64,000 nucleotides of DNA, taken from NCBI GenBank assembly GCA_963969495.1, contig OZ018320.1:71523745-71587744 (forward strand), in the 5' to 3' direction. The translations under genes were made by a program, and so were the position numbers. This document shows, piece by piece, positions 47,281-57,978 of this stretch. The stretch comes from Ceratothoa steindachneri (Eukaryota > Arthropoda > Malacostraca > Isopoda > Cymothoidae). The notes beneath the pieces were generated by a model, which saw only the letters and a list, made by a program, of their open reading frames with translations, did not search any database and was not told the origin of the DNA. Numbering within the stretch: the stretch's first letter is position 1; each line of letters begins with the position of its first letter.

Positions 47281-48045
47281 AACCTAAACTTTGGTGCGTC
47301 CAGAGTCTATATCGGCTAAAATAAGTGTTGTTTTGTTTACTCTGAGGTAGCACGAACCATTTAAATATTTTATCTAAAAACAAGAGGAGCTTGCGCTTCG
47401 CAGGCAGACCTTCGGTCTGTGGCCTGCGCCCTATCTAGCTCTAGTAACGGTGTTTTGGTCTAAAGAAAACCAAAAGGTTTCCAGTACATATCTCCCAATA
47501 ATTTACTCTCAAATTTTTTCTAGTTCCATGCTTATTTTCTAGGCCTAAAAGAAAAGATTTTTTATATCCGAATTCTTTTGATATACGCAAAAAACGATCC
47601 TTAGAGTTCTTTTTTTCTCATCGAAATTTGCTTTTATATACGAAAAGATACAAAAAACAAAACAAAAACATCTATGCCTTAATTTTAGAACATTTTCCTA
47701 ACCTCAGACTTGTAATTATTATTATTATTTTTTAATTCTAAAATATTCTATAATATTATTTATTTTTTCTGAACTTTTATAAATAACTTGGATAAAAGTT
47801 TCAAATATATGAAAATCCAACCTTAAATTTAATAAATTTGGAAAATCTCTCTGAATCTCTCTCATTTCCAATCTTTTTTTCTCTTACAAAAACGCCAAAA
47901 CATTGAATTTTTAATAGCCTTTAATTTCAAAGTTTCATTATGTTAAAATTTCCTACTAAAATTTAAAACTGTTTAAAAAATTACCTTTCTAAAATATAGT
48001 GTTAGGGACTAATCCTCATTTAAATAACTTTCTAACCCCAACCTT
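47281..48045. other. AT-rich spacer with a nested GC hairpin at 47,399-47,428
   Basis: CGCAGGC-AGACC-TTC-GGTCT-GTG-GCCTGCG is a two-tier stem-loop in otherwise AT-rich DNA, followed by CCCTATCTAGCTCTAGTA. No gene seen. Confidence 0.5.
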
Positions 48046-48120
48046 GTGCAAGATAGTTAAATTAACTCTCACCTCAACGTGATGCTAATCACCATTGAGG
48101 TGAATGGGTATTTCTTGCAC
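48046..48120. repeat. Two-tier inverted repeat
   Basis: The outer stem is GTGCAAGA (48,046) with TCTTGCAC (48,113-48,120). The inner stem is CACCTCAA (48,070-48,077) with TTGAGGTG (48,095-48,102), extended by GTGAT/ATCAC around a small loop. Confidence 0.6.
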
Positions 48121-48543
48121 CGGTGCGATCATCTCTGTTTGTGGAGGGTTATGACGTCATAACGACTGGGCTAGCAGCGGCAAATAATGCTGGATTTGTG
48201 TGATTTTTTTTAATATCCTATATATAGATTTGCAACGAATATGAAGCAAATAAAGGAATCTATAACAATTTAACAAAAGTGGATGAAACAAGAATAATAC
48301 GTCCTAAAATTTCTTAGTCAGAATTAAGGTTTGTGTGAACCTCTTATATTAGGTTTGCACAGCTACATTTCACACCAACACAAATCATGACGCGAAGCTT
48401 TCCCATAATGAACACAGAAATGTAAGAAAACGCGACGAGAAATTTTTCGATTGAAAATATTTTTATATTGTGACGTCATCAATAATAAATGCAGAAAAAA
48501 GAATATAAAAAGTCAAACGGTCATTAATCTTACGACCGCTTAA

Positions 48544-48549
<6 letters not shown>
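48121..48549. other. AT-rich spacer, nothing recognised
   Basis: No gene or known element recognised. Confidence 0.35.
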
Positions 48550-48638
<89 letters not shown>

Positions 48639-48666
48639 ATAGAGAGAGAGAGAGAGGGAGAGAGTC
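48550..48666. repeat. Compound (TA)n(GA)n microsatellite
   Basis: TA dinucleotides to about 48,616, then GA dinucleotides to about 48,666 with few interruptions. Confidence 0.95.
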
Positions 48667-48994
48667 AGAGAGATTCGCGCAAATGTGCTTGACATAATAA
48701 GAGTAAATTTGTTTTTAACTGATTACGGCTAACGAAATAATAATAATAAATGCTACAAGGCTGTAATTTGGCGCCGACTGGTACGGAGATCTTTAAATGC
48801 GGTCGATAATTTGGCCCAAAAATGATTATTTAAAATTGCACATAAAGTGAGGGATTAATTGAACAGTGTTAATTTTTTATATTTTTTAGTTATTGTGATT
48901 AAAGTTGAAAAGTAACTTTTTTTGTGGTTGTTGCGAGTACAAAAGTTGAAAATTTCCTCAAATTTTGCGCAATTCTAGGCGATAATATTATCGA

Positions 48995-48995
<1 letters not shown>
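48667..48995. other. AT-rich spacer between two TA microsatellites
   Basis: No gene or known element recognised. Confidence 0.35.

Positions 48996-49090
<95 letters not shown>
48996..49090. repeat. (TA)n microsatellite
   Basis: About 95 bp of TA with one TTTA interruption near 49,027. Confidence 0.95.
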
Positions 49091-49092
<2 letters not shown>

Positions 49093-49386
49093 GAAAAAAA
49101 CAAAAAACAAAACAAAACAGAAAGCGATGACTTTTCAATTATGTGCCAATGTGTTTTATTCATATAATTGCATGTTATTGCTTATTTAAATTTCCCTTAA
49201 AAAGGTAAATTTTTCACCCTGAGCTAATAATATAGACATCTAACGTTCCTATGGCGAAGAAAAACCACGGTAATGTCAGAGCAGCCGAATACTTTAAAAT
49301 GTATACGTTTATGTGGATGTTTTATGGCCGAAATATAATTAGCCATCAAATGCTTTCTCCAAATCACAAGAGTTGCGGAGGTAGAT

Positions 49387-49475
49387 AAAGGAAGAGATAT
49401 AGGAAGACCGAGGCGGAGATGAATGGAGTGTATGGAGGACGATCTGTTGGAAAGGTGCCTTGAGAGGATGGAATG
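49387..49475 (+). mobile_element. Short non-LTR element C-terminus (GRPRRRW-type tail)
   Basis: Plus strand reads KGRDIGRPRRR, a stop where Trp is usual, then MECMEDDLLERCLERME. This resembles the GRPRKRW-D-V-EDL tail at the C-terminus of RTE- and related LINE RTs. Only about 90 bp are recognisable. Confidence 0.4.
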
Positions 49476-51880
49476 ACAGATCCGAGTTGAGACGACTTGA
49501 CATTTCCATTATTTCCTCTTGGATGAGGAGTTTGTGCTTCATGCTTGGGTGCTTCGTATCTCCGCGAAGGAGTTTGGTGGTTTTATGCTTGAATCTGCGC
49601 CCTACATCATATGAGCCTGCTTTAGATATTTTAAGAAATGTTTTCTCTCGACACTTAATAAGCGCACCGTGACAATAATACCTTCCATGTCACTTTTTTC
49701 TTAGTTTTTTTTCTCTTTTATACCCTCCTTCTTTCTCAACGAGACCTCATATCGTAGAAGGGGACGTATAAAGCTTCAAATCGACTGCAATAAATCTTTT
49801 GGGGAAAATATTAGTATATTTATTTTTTCTTCCTCTGGGGATTTTCTTGCCAATATTTCCCACACCCTTTACCTCTTGTCCAGTCTCTAGTGACTTACGT
49901 AGTCTTTTTGAGCTTTTTAATTTCCATATTTTCACTCACCTAAGCTCACCACTTATTTTAACAAACTTTTTAGGAATGATTATCAGGGGGATCTTCTCTG
50001 TTGAGTTGTCGCTTTATATTTTTTAATTAACACGCCTTTCTACTTTTTAATTTGCCATTTTCACTTTTGCAAGCACAAAATGAGCACAAGTTAAATTTTA
50101 AATTTAATTTATTTTGCATTTTATCCACCCCCCCCCCCAAAAAAAAAAAAATAAATGACTTGGGTGAATCGCACGAGAAATCGCTATATCGCTCTCGACA
50201 GCTTCTACCGCCTCATTTGCCAGGGATGTCATCCTTTTGAATTTAACCTTTAAAATTATTGTACGCCTTTGCGGGTTCCTAAAATTTAGGGACATTTTAC
50301 TTATCTAATGTTGCAATTTGAAACTTGGATTTCCAAAGGAAACATTCCGCTCAGTGACACTATTTGCTGAGCAAATCCAAAAAAGAAAATTGGAAGAATA
50401 GCAAGAAATTTGCGGGAGAGGGGGGGGGCTCTCAATCTGAGGGTTCCGATCGCCACCATGAAGTGGGTGAGGCTGTGAGCGGAGCTTGGTTTAAAGGAAA
50501 AGGGCGTGGCGCGCTGGGAGCGCTGTGTGAGGCTTGAGTGGAGCTTCAAAGGATTTCGGAGTCTGTTCGCTCAGGCTCCTGATTCTATGTAAAGGGAAGT
50601 TTCGAGGGCGGGATTGAGCATAGGATAGGGATGGGTGGGGTCACTTTCAAATGAGAGAGAATGCATAGGAATGATCGAGTAATTACATATATGTAAGCAA
50701 TCCTCCAGGAGAAAAAAACGGCTCATATTTATTTGTGGTTGCCAAGAGTGCTTATCTTTACTAGCTTAATTTCTTAGAGTTAGGTTAGGTAAAAAAAAAT
50801 AGCCCAAACAGCCTCTCTAACTTCCTAAACACGTTCACATTTAGGGAGTGATTTCATTGGCAATTTATGGGGGTGTTCATCATTATTAATGGGCTTTGGG
50901 AGTGATTCCTTTGATCCTAAAGGATGTAGACAAAAGAGATAATGAAAGGGAAAGTGACAGACTTCTCTCCCTCCGCCGTCCATCACAAATAATTGAAGGT
51001 AAACATACAAAAAGTGTGGTCTGAAAGAGTTACGTAAACCTGTATGGACTAATCCCACAACTGCCCCCCAAATCATCTCTTCTTTTAGTTACTGTGTATC
51101 TTCCATACAATTTTACTCCCACCTGCACCAACTTTTCCACTTTTTACGAACCCTTGTAGAGAAGTTTCCTGACCTAAATGCCCTTCTTAGTTGGTCTAAT
51201 ATTTTTAAATAAATAAAAATAGGATTGTAGAAAACAGTAAAAGAGCTGTAGAAGAAAGTTCGTACTTGTGAATTCCGCTTCAATTTTACCTGCGATTTTG
51301 TCCATGGAAGCTTCAATTACGCCCTTTTGACCCCGGATTTAGGTTTGTTAAATTTCTTCTTTGTAATCCCTGCCTTCGTCATTCTAATTCTTTCTCTTCA
51401 TTTTGCGCCTTCATTATTTCCGTGTCAAATGCCCTCATTGAATTATATAAATCTTTTAGTTTTGAGCAAGTTGCATCATCTGCCCCTCGCATTGTCTACG
51501 AAATCTCCTGCCGAATAATGAAATTCACATAAAGATCAGGATGACAATCACTGGAAAGGCCCTCTTTTGAGGCTGCTGGGGTCGGGTAATATTGTGTTAT
51601 AACACCAGCCAGCGAGGTTCCGCGTCAGAAGTATGTGGATACGCATGAATACCCTCATGGAAGCCATTAGTCCACGTCTTCGAGCTATTTGGATATGACT
51701 GCCCTCACGAGGAGTGCTAGTACTCCATGGGCATGCTCTCGGAAGCGAGAAGACAGTGGGTATGTTGTGTTGTGAAGACGGGAAGGGAATGGTAGCGTTC
51801 TAATTGGCAATGTGTGTGGAACTACTTACCCCCCCTCACACACATACACACACCGCGGGGGTGATTATAAGCGTATTCGC
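49476..51880. other. Mostly AT-rich spacer, nothing recognised
   Basis: Contains a poly-C/poly-A junction at about 50,128-50,151 and a GC-richer patch at 50,410-50,560 with GTGAGGCTGTGAGCGGAGCT and GTGAGGCTTGAGTGGAGCTT as direct repeats. No gene recognised. Confidence 0.4.
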
Positions 51881-51884
51881 CCAA

Positions 51885-51965
51885 TAGGCGTTAGCTCGTG
51901 GCACCGCTGCAAGTTTTGTGTCCCCGCCCGCTGGGTTCGAACCCGTGCCTCGCTACTAGAGAGCT
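51885..51965 (+). mobile_element. tRNA-like sequence, candidate SINE head
   Basis: TTAGCTCGTGG (51,891-51,901) resembles an A box, and GGGTTCGAACCC (51,933-51,944) is a perfect pol III B box/T-arm core. AGGC before the A box can pair with GCCT after the B box. The anticodon arm does not fold convincingly, so a tRNA-derived SINE or decayed tRNA is more likely than a working tRNA gene. Confidence 0.45.
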
Positions 51966-52482
51966 TCTTCTTTCTGAGTATTTATTTATAAAAAATGTCT
52001 CTCTGGAATGTATAAATTTCAATGGCCATCGACGTATCTTCCCCGCGTCACTCTCCGCACCCCGGACTTGAAGAAGGCGGTGCGTGGTCAGGGACAATCA
52101 CGGCTCACTTCGGTTCTTATCTCCATTTGTTTACTTTCGAAGGGCACAAAGGATCTTTCCTTTGAAGTTTGCACCTCTAGACTCCTATACTTGGTTCTAG
52201 AGAATTTAATTCTATTCATTTCGCATCTCACGAATGTTTTATGTCGGGAACATCTGATTTCCTCCCCCCCCCTCCTTATGCCTATTTTGTTAACGTCGCT
52301 TGTTGAGGCTCGTTGCCCCTCCCCTTAAGCTTATTTTTTAATTAACGTCAGTTATTGAGGGTCGTATCCCCCCCTCCTTCTCTCGCGCCTTCCCGGTCTC
52401 GGAGTTTTACTTTCGGGCACGAGAGTTGTGTTCCTTTCACATACTTTTACTTCGCCCAACCTCACCACCTTTTTGATAAACT

Positions 52483-52487
52483 CATAC
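52483..52487. repeat. 5-bp target-site duplication CATAC (left)
   Basis: Matches CATAC at 59,330-59,334 exactly, flanking the LTR element. Confidence 0.85.
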
Positions 52488-53831
52488 TGTGATAGAACGA
52501 TCTGAGGCCGCTTTAATTCAGCCTCTATCACATTTTAACCATGCTTAGCCACGTGCATCCTGCCTGCGAGACGAAGCAGAAGCGCGTTATCTCCCATCAT
52601 AGCCAATGTTTAATCAAGGAGGTTCACTCCCCCGTTTCACCTCCATACGTCGATCTCGCCAGATGGAATTAGGCTTATGGGCAGATAAGATATTTTGTCA
52701 GGCGCCAGCGGGGCATTCCCCCGAAGCCTCCCACTCAATTGTCCCCTACGCCAAGGGGATGGCTTCGACTATTTATATCATAGCTTTTCCCGATTGAAGC
52801 AGATCAGATCCAGATTATCTTCGCGAGGCATCAAGCTGATCCGGTCTCCTTTGTGCACCTAGGAACTCTCTACCTCGAGAAGCCCCTAATTGTCCAGAAG
52901 AGGACAATATCCCTTGAGTGTCAAGGTTCGTGCCTTCGAGACGCCAAGTCAACAAGGCCCCCCTGTTGTTCAGAAAGAGAACAACGTTTGAACAGCCATT
53001 ATTCTTTGAGCCCGTTTGACAAGAAACGGTTCTCACCCTTCCCTGTTGTTCAGAAAGAGAACAACGTTAGAACAGCCATTGTTCTTCAAGCCCGTTAACC
53101 AACAAACGGTTCTCGTTCCTAAGACATCACGTCCGGATAATTTAATTCCCCCCCTTTTTAACGTTCTTCAAGAGAACGCTTGGTTTCAACAAAAACCTCC
53201 ATTGTTCATCTAGAACATCTCTGATTTGCTGTAAACAAAGATCGCTCGTACTTCCTAGCCCCACTTCGCTCTCACTCTTAAAAGACAGTCCTTCCCCTTC
53301 GTTAAGGACAACCCCCTGAAGAACCCTTCTGCTGGAAGTCGCCAGTAGACCGAAGATTCCTTCGCATCGTCTTCCTCTGCACAACAACTTTGTAATTACG
53401 TAAGCTGAGCATTACCTTTAATCATTTAACCTTTTGTCAACGCAACCCTGTGCTTTAAATGGTTTAGCGAACCATTTCCCCCCTTTAATTTTTATTTGTT
53501 CACCTTTTTAAATCTCTCCAAATTTTAATCCTCGGAGTAGTCAGATATTCCCACGACCCTTTTCATTCTCCGTTTATGTAAACATTTTTTTTTGTGTGTT
53601 GTTGATAGTTTAATTTAATAAAACTCTATTTTATTAATGGTAGCCATATTATTTATCATTGTGCCCCGTTCCACTTCTTAAGCATATTGAAGATAAATAA
53701 GCCTCTCCAGGCGCCCCCCATCCTCCTTTTGGACTAACCTCGGTCAATCAGATTACCACGCACTCGAAATATTAGAATAATTTCCTCAACGAATAGTTAT
53801 ATATGGTATATCTTCGAGAGCCTATTCTACG

Positions 53832-53834
<3 letters not shown>
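52488..53834 (+). repeat. 5' LTR
   Basis: Starts TGTGATAGAACG and ends TTCTACGACA. It contains a TATTTATA candidate TATA element at 52,770-52,777, a tandem pair of 80-bp units from 52,961 and 53,041 (CCCTGTTGTTCAGAAAGAGA), and AATAAA at 53,617-53,622 as polyadenylation signal. It aligns along its length with 57,991-59,329. Confidence 0.93.

Positions 53835-53835
<1 letters not shown>

Positions 53836-53922
<87 letters not shown>
53836..53922. repeat. (TA)n microsatellite just inside the 5' LTR
   Basis: About 87 bp of TA directly after the LTR end, where the primer-binding site normally lies. The same position after the 3' LTR has no such run. Confidence 0.95.
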
Positions 53923-53927
<5 letters not shown>

Positions 53928-53930
53928 CAA

Positions 53931-53945
53931 ATTTGGTGTCAAGTG
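53931..53945 (+). other. Candidate primer-binding site
   Basis: ATTTGGTGTCAAGTG contains the TGG that would pair with a tRNA CCA end and resembles TTTGGTGTC-type sites of invertebrate gypsy elements. The tRNA is not identified. It lies about 100 bp from the LTR because of the TA run. Confidence 0.4.
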
Positions 53946-54279
53946 TGTAAGGTTTAACGCTATATCTTTGAAAACACTGGTCTCAGTCGAGTGAAGCATA
54001 GTGTTATTCGTTATAAGAATAGAGTATAGTAATTCCCTTTTGTTTTAACGATTGCTATCCCCTTTGGGAAACTTAGGAAGCTGGAGTAGCTCAAGGAACT
54101 GTTATAATAATTTGTTTGTGTTTTTGTGTTATTTTAGTCATTGGTTATCTAGGTCGAGAAACCAATCACGAATAGGTCAGTGCCCATAATTATGTGGGCC
54201 AATTCTCTAGAAGGCATAATTCTTATCGCAAGGAATTTAGTTGGTTGACTATTGCCCCCCCCCCCTCCCCAAGTGCAAT

Positions 54280-55300
54280 ATGACTCAGTTTGAAATCTTC
54301 AAAGCGCAAGGAGAATCCTTGGGACTTTTCGGAAGAGAATTGATTGAGTACGTTTTCAAGAGGAGCAACGAGAAGAAAGAGAAAAAGAAATCCAACGAGA
54401 AGAAAGAGAGGAACGGAAAAGACAAGCTGAGCTTCACCATCAGCTTAAAATGGCTCGTGTAGATACTGAAACCCAATCGGTAAGTTTAAGTTCCGAAGCT
54501 CCGCCCAATCTCCAACTTAAGCTCCCCAATTTCAGGGATGGAGAGGATTTCGGAGCATTTTTAGCACACTTCGAAAAAATCCTCGAGATCAATAACCTGG
54601 ATTTGGAGGCTAAAGGTGTAGTAAGATTATTTCGCCTTTTAAATTGTAAATTGCGCGACATTTTCATATCTTTACCATCTGAATACAATGTACTACAGCA
54701 CCTTAAAAGCTGAGTTAATGGCCGCTCATAATATGACTCCCGATTTCTACCGACAAAATTTTCGAGGAGGTCGTATTAAACCCGAACAGACGTTCCGTCA
54801 ATTCGGATACATTCTTCAGAGGAATTTTAAATTCTGGTTAGAATCCTCAAAGGTTGATCCTAACTACGAGTCCTTAACAGACTTCGTGTTGCGGGATCAA
54901 TTTTTGGCGGCTCTCCCGACGGAGATCCGCGCTTTCGTCAAGGATCGTCGGTGCCAGACCTTTAAAGAGTGTACCGAAGAAGCGGATGTCTATGCCGCAA
55001 GCCATAATTTATACCCCAAGGAGAATCGAGATTCTCACCAATCCCCCTACCAGGAAAGAAGGAAGGATTCGCGCCCCTTCCCAGGAAAGCAGACGATTTT
55101 TCCGGGCCCCGTAAAACCCCAAAACTTCTTTCCCCCAAACCAACAACGGGACATCAAACCTCCAGCTAAGATTTCTCCACCATCACTCTTCACAAAGCGA
55201 CCAATCATATGCTTCACCTGCGGTGTACAAAACCACATGAGCTGGAATTACCCCCAAAATTCTAGGCTTAAAAGTGGACCAGCCCACCAAGTTCACCAGA
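54280..55300 (+). pseudogene. gag of the Ty3/gypsy element
   Basis: Gag forms the particle and binds RNA. It starts around the ATG at 54,280 (MTQFEIFKAQGESLGLFGRE). After a frameshift near 54,350, a highly charged Glu/Arg/Lys coiled coil continues (reads FQEEQREEREKE in the next frame). Then come MARVDTETQSVSLSSEAPPN, LQLKLPNFRDGEDFGAFLAH and a second frameshift in an A-run at about 54,703. From 54,710 a SCAN-like segment follows: LKAELMAAHNMTPDFYRQNF, LRDQFLAALPTEIRAFVKDR. The zinc knuckle CFTCGVQNHMSWNY (about 55,211-55,252) has Tyr instead of the fourth ligand Cys. The two frameshifts prevent a full protein. Confidence 0.8.
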
Positions 55301-55379
55301 TTAATGCCACCACGGCTTCCCCGGTGGTGCAGACCCAAGCATCAACTTCTCCCCCTCCGTCAGGCCACCAGGTTAACTT

Positions 55380-55626
55380 TATTTTTGATAAAAGTTCCCC
55401 GGGAACTTTGAAATTTGAGGAGGGCAGCGTGAACGGCTGCCGTGTATCTACTCTCGTCAGGGACACAGGGTGCACGTGTTTCATCGTGTCCGAGACGAGC
55501 TCCTCCCCCCAGTGGACCCTAACCACGAATAAACTTGCGCTGGTACATGACTACCTTGGGCAGGTGAACCGATTCCCCGTCGTTAGATGTTACCTGCAGT
55601 GTCAGTATTATGATGGCTGGGCTTAA
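55380..55626 (+). pseudogene. Aspartic protease domain of the Ty3/gypsy element
   Basis: In frame with the end of gag, KFEEGSVNGCRVSTLVRDTG starts a retropepsin-like fold with the catalytic triplet DTG in VRDTGCTCFIVS (about 55,453-55,490). Related elements carry RDTGCT instead of DSGA. It is followed by NKLALVHDYLGQVNRFPVVR and a TAA at 55,624. The frame resumes directly after it with VISAPIKFCSILIGQSPQ, then TGA at 55,717. Confidence 0.75.
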
Positions 55627-55826
55627 GTCATTTCAGCACCCATAAAATTTTGTTCCATACTTATAGGACAGAGCCCTCAAGTAAGCTCCGACCCTGTGTC
55701 CAAGGCCGCCCTTACTTGAGGCCAAGCTAAAAAGGAAGCCCAGAAGCCCGTCCCCCTTAGAACCCCGATACCCTCTGAATTCTCGGAGATCCTTAACCAG
55801 GATTTTAGGTGCGAAGATCAGAAATT
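55627..55826 (+). pseudogene. Protease-to-integrase linker with deleted integrase core
   Basis: The frame reads KAALT-stop-GQAKKEAQKPVPLRTP, then SEFSEILNQDF. This looks like the linker that precedes integrase in elements with integrase upstream of RT. It then meets KFKPSDEVLLLLP of the GPY/F module near 55,827. There is no HHCC zinc finger and no DD35E core in the 200 bp, so about 1 kb appears deleted at roughly 55,800-55,820. Confidence 0.6.
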
Positions 55827-56000
55827 TAAGCCCAGTGATGAAGTACTCCTGCTCCTTCCCACAGCGAGTAATAAATTACTGAGCCAATGGAAAGGTCCGT
55901 ACTCGGTCCGCGAGGTACGAGGGCCGGTAGATTACCTCATTGGTACCCCAGCAGGCGATAAGCTCTACCACGTCAACTTGTTGAAAAAGTACCACCAACG
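55827..56000 (+). pseudogene. GPY/F module (integrase C-terminus) upstream of RT
   Basis: KFKPSDEVLLLLPTASNKLL, then QWKGPYSVREVRGPVDYLIG (GPY at 55,894-55,902) and KLYHVNLLKKYHQR (55,957-55,998) make a textbook GPY/F module. It normally sits at the integrase C-terminus. Here it runs on without interruption into the leader of RT (open from 55,720 to 56,499). Confidence 0.85.
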
Positions 56001-57066
56001 CACCAATGGAGATAGGTTCGTAGCACTGGACGAAACATTAGCGCTTGAAGAGGATTACCCCGCGGAGTCCCTTAATGTCATACAGACAGTGTGCATCCAA
56101 CCTGATGCCGATTACCCTCTTCCTTCCCTGCCAGGCGATTCTTTTGAGCCCTCCTACCTGGATATCGACGCGCAGCTGACACCAATTCAAAAGAGTCAGC
56201 TACAAGAATTATTATGTCAGTTCGACGACGTTATTTCAGAGAAGCCTAGATGCGCTACTAGTTTCGAGCATGATATTACATTAACGACCTTAGAACCTGT
56301 CCGTTCAAAGCCCTATCCCATGCCGATTCATTTACGCAAAGCTTTTAATGCCGAAGTCGATAATTTGATTAGTTTAGATATAATAGAACCTCCCACCTTT
56401 AGGTATTGTTTCCCAATCGTTATGGTCAAGAAACCTGATGTCTCTTATCGGATGTGCATCGACTTCCGGAAGTTAAATTCGGTAACTGTGTTCGACGCCT
56501 AGCCAATCCACTTTGTAGATCAAAACCTCCACCATTTTGAAGACGCCCAGTTTATCTCAGATCTTGATTTGTGCAAGGCGTATTACCAAATTCTCCTCCG
56601 GCCCGATGTGAAAGCATATACCGCCTTTGCAACTGAGAAAGGTTTAATGCAATTTAAGCGCCTTCCTTTTGGCCTCGTGACCGCTTGTAGTAACTATAAC
56701 CGTCTCATGAGAAGGTTGTTAGATGGACTTCCGAATGTCTCCTTTTACTTCGATACCGTCTACGTCGCTACTCGTGAATGGAGTCATCATTTAACCACTT
56801 TATTAGCTCTCTTCGAGCAACTGCGCGAAAATGGCCTCACCATTGGCCCCAGCAAATGCCATTTTGCCCACGAAACCATAAAATACTTGAGTTTTAAAAT
56901 AGGACAAAGCCAGTTAGGTCCACAGGAGGACAAAATTAAGGCAATCGCCGACATGCTCCTCCCGAATACTAAGAAGCAATTAAGATCATTCCTAGGATCA
57001 GCTTCTTACTATCGGCGATTTGTCCCGAATTTCGCTGCAATTTCGGCGCCCCTCAGCACCCTTTAA
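56001..57066 (+). pseudogene. Reverse transcriptase of the Ty3/gypsy element
   Basis: Order of motifs: LTPIQKSQLQELLCQFDDVI, EHDITLTTLEPVRSKPYPMP, FPIVMVKKPDVSYRMCIDFR, KLNSVTVFDA, stop TAG at 56,500, then QFISDLDLCKAYYQILLRPD (catalytic Asp of LDL), FKRLPFGLVTACSNYNRLM, and the palm motif read as YFDTVYVAT (about 56,746-56,772). YLDD or similar is expected, so the second Asp of the pair is lost. The thumb region KKQLRSFLGSASYYRRFVPN is intact. A second stop, TAA at 57,064, separates it from RNase H. Same frame throughout. Confidence 0.9.
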
Positions 57067-57570
57067 AAAAAGAATTCCCCCGATCGACTACGTTGGAATG
57101 ATGTCGCTGTTTCTCATTTTAACCAGCTCAAGAGTAAGCTCATTTCTGCCCCCATTTTGAAGTTGCCCAACCCGGAAAAATCCTTCGGGATTAAGACCGA
57201 CGCGAGAAACGAGGGAATTGGAGGTATACTCCTTCAATATGAGGATGACGGAACGAGTCATCCAGTTGCATATGCTAGTTGCCAGTTATTACCCCACGAA
57301 AAGAGATATGCCACTATAGAGAAGGAAGCTCTAGCTATTATTTGGGTTATTGATAAGTTGAAGATGTATTTGATAGGGAAAGAATTTCAGATAGGAACTG
57401 ACCACCGCCCGTTGGCATATATTCGGAATGTACGACACTCCAACGGCCGAATTATGCGCTGGAGTCTACTCTTGCAAGAGTACCAATTTAAGATAAATTA
57501 CATAAAAGGTTCCGATAATCAGGTCGCTGACGCACTCAGTAGGAATGCGTTACCAAATAGTGTAGATTAA
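57067..57570 (+). pseudogene. RNase H of the Ty3/gypsy element
   Basis: Open from 57,067 to the final TAA at 57,568. It reads RLRWNDVAVSHFNQLKSKLI, ILKLPNPEKSFGIKTDARNE (first Asp), YATIEKEALAIIWVIDKLKM (Glu), FQIGTDHRPLAYI (Asp), and ends INYIKGSDNQVADALSR (final Asp), so the catalytic residues survive. Coding stops here; the next 420 bp before the 3' LTR show no integrase. Confidence 0.9.
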
Positions 57571-57978
57571 TTTGAAATTCGTAGGATTAGGAGCTCCATG
57601 TATGTATATACCGTCTTGTATGACTTAAATTAGATTCTCCTGTAATATAATTAGTTAATGTATATGCCTGAATTTTGTGGCTCAATGTCTATTTTTTTTC
57701 TCGTATGTGTATATATTTGTACCCATTAAATTTCGTATGAATTATTTTGTCCCATATGTACTAATTTTATATTATTTCATTGTTCCATGTCTCTTTTATC
57801 GTTGAATTTGTATTAAAGGTTAGTTTCCCCTATAATCAAATGATCAACATAATCATATGTATTGAGGTAATACTAGCTAGGTGCATAAAGGTATGGTCGG
57901 TGCAAGAAAGCGAGTTCTCCAAAACGAAGCTCTATGGCTGTCCCTTGTCTCTTTTTTTCTAAAGTGACAACTTCCCCT
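57571..57978. other. 3' untranslated part of the Ty3/gypsy element
   Basis: AT-rich, no integrase or env-like frame recognised. Confidence 0.6.

Noticed and set aside
49339..49400. DLEKAFDG on the minus strand, resembling RT motif A
   Set aside because: Only eight residues with no other RT motif nearby; the plus-strand GRPRRR tail fits better.
51885..51965. Functional tRNA gene
   Set aside because: A and B boxes are present, but the anticodon and D arms do not fold into a normal cloverleaf.
52606..52797. 63-codon frame present in both LTRs with almost identical translation
   Set aside because: Its conservation simply reflects LTR identity; no known domain, and it lies in the regulatory part of the LTR.
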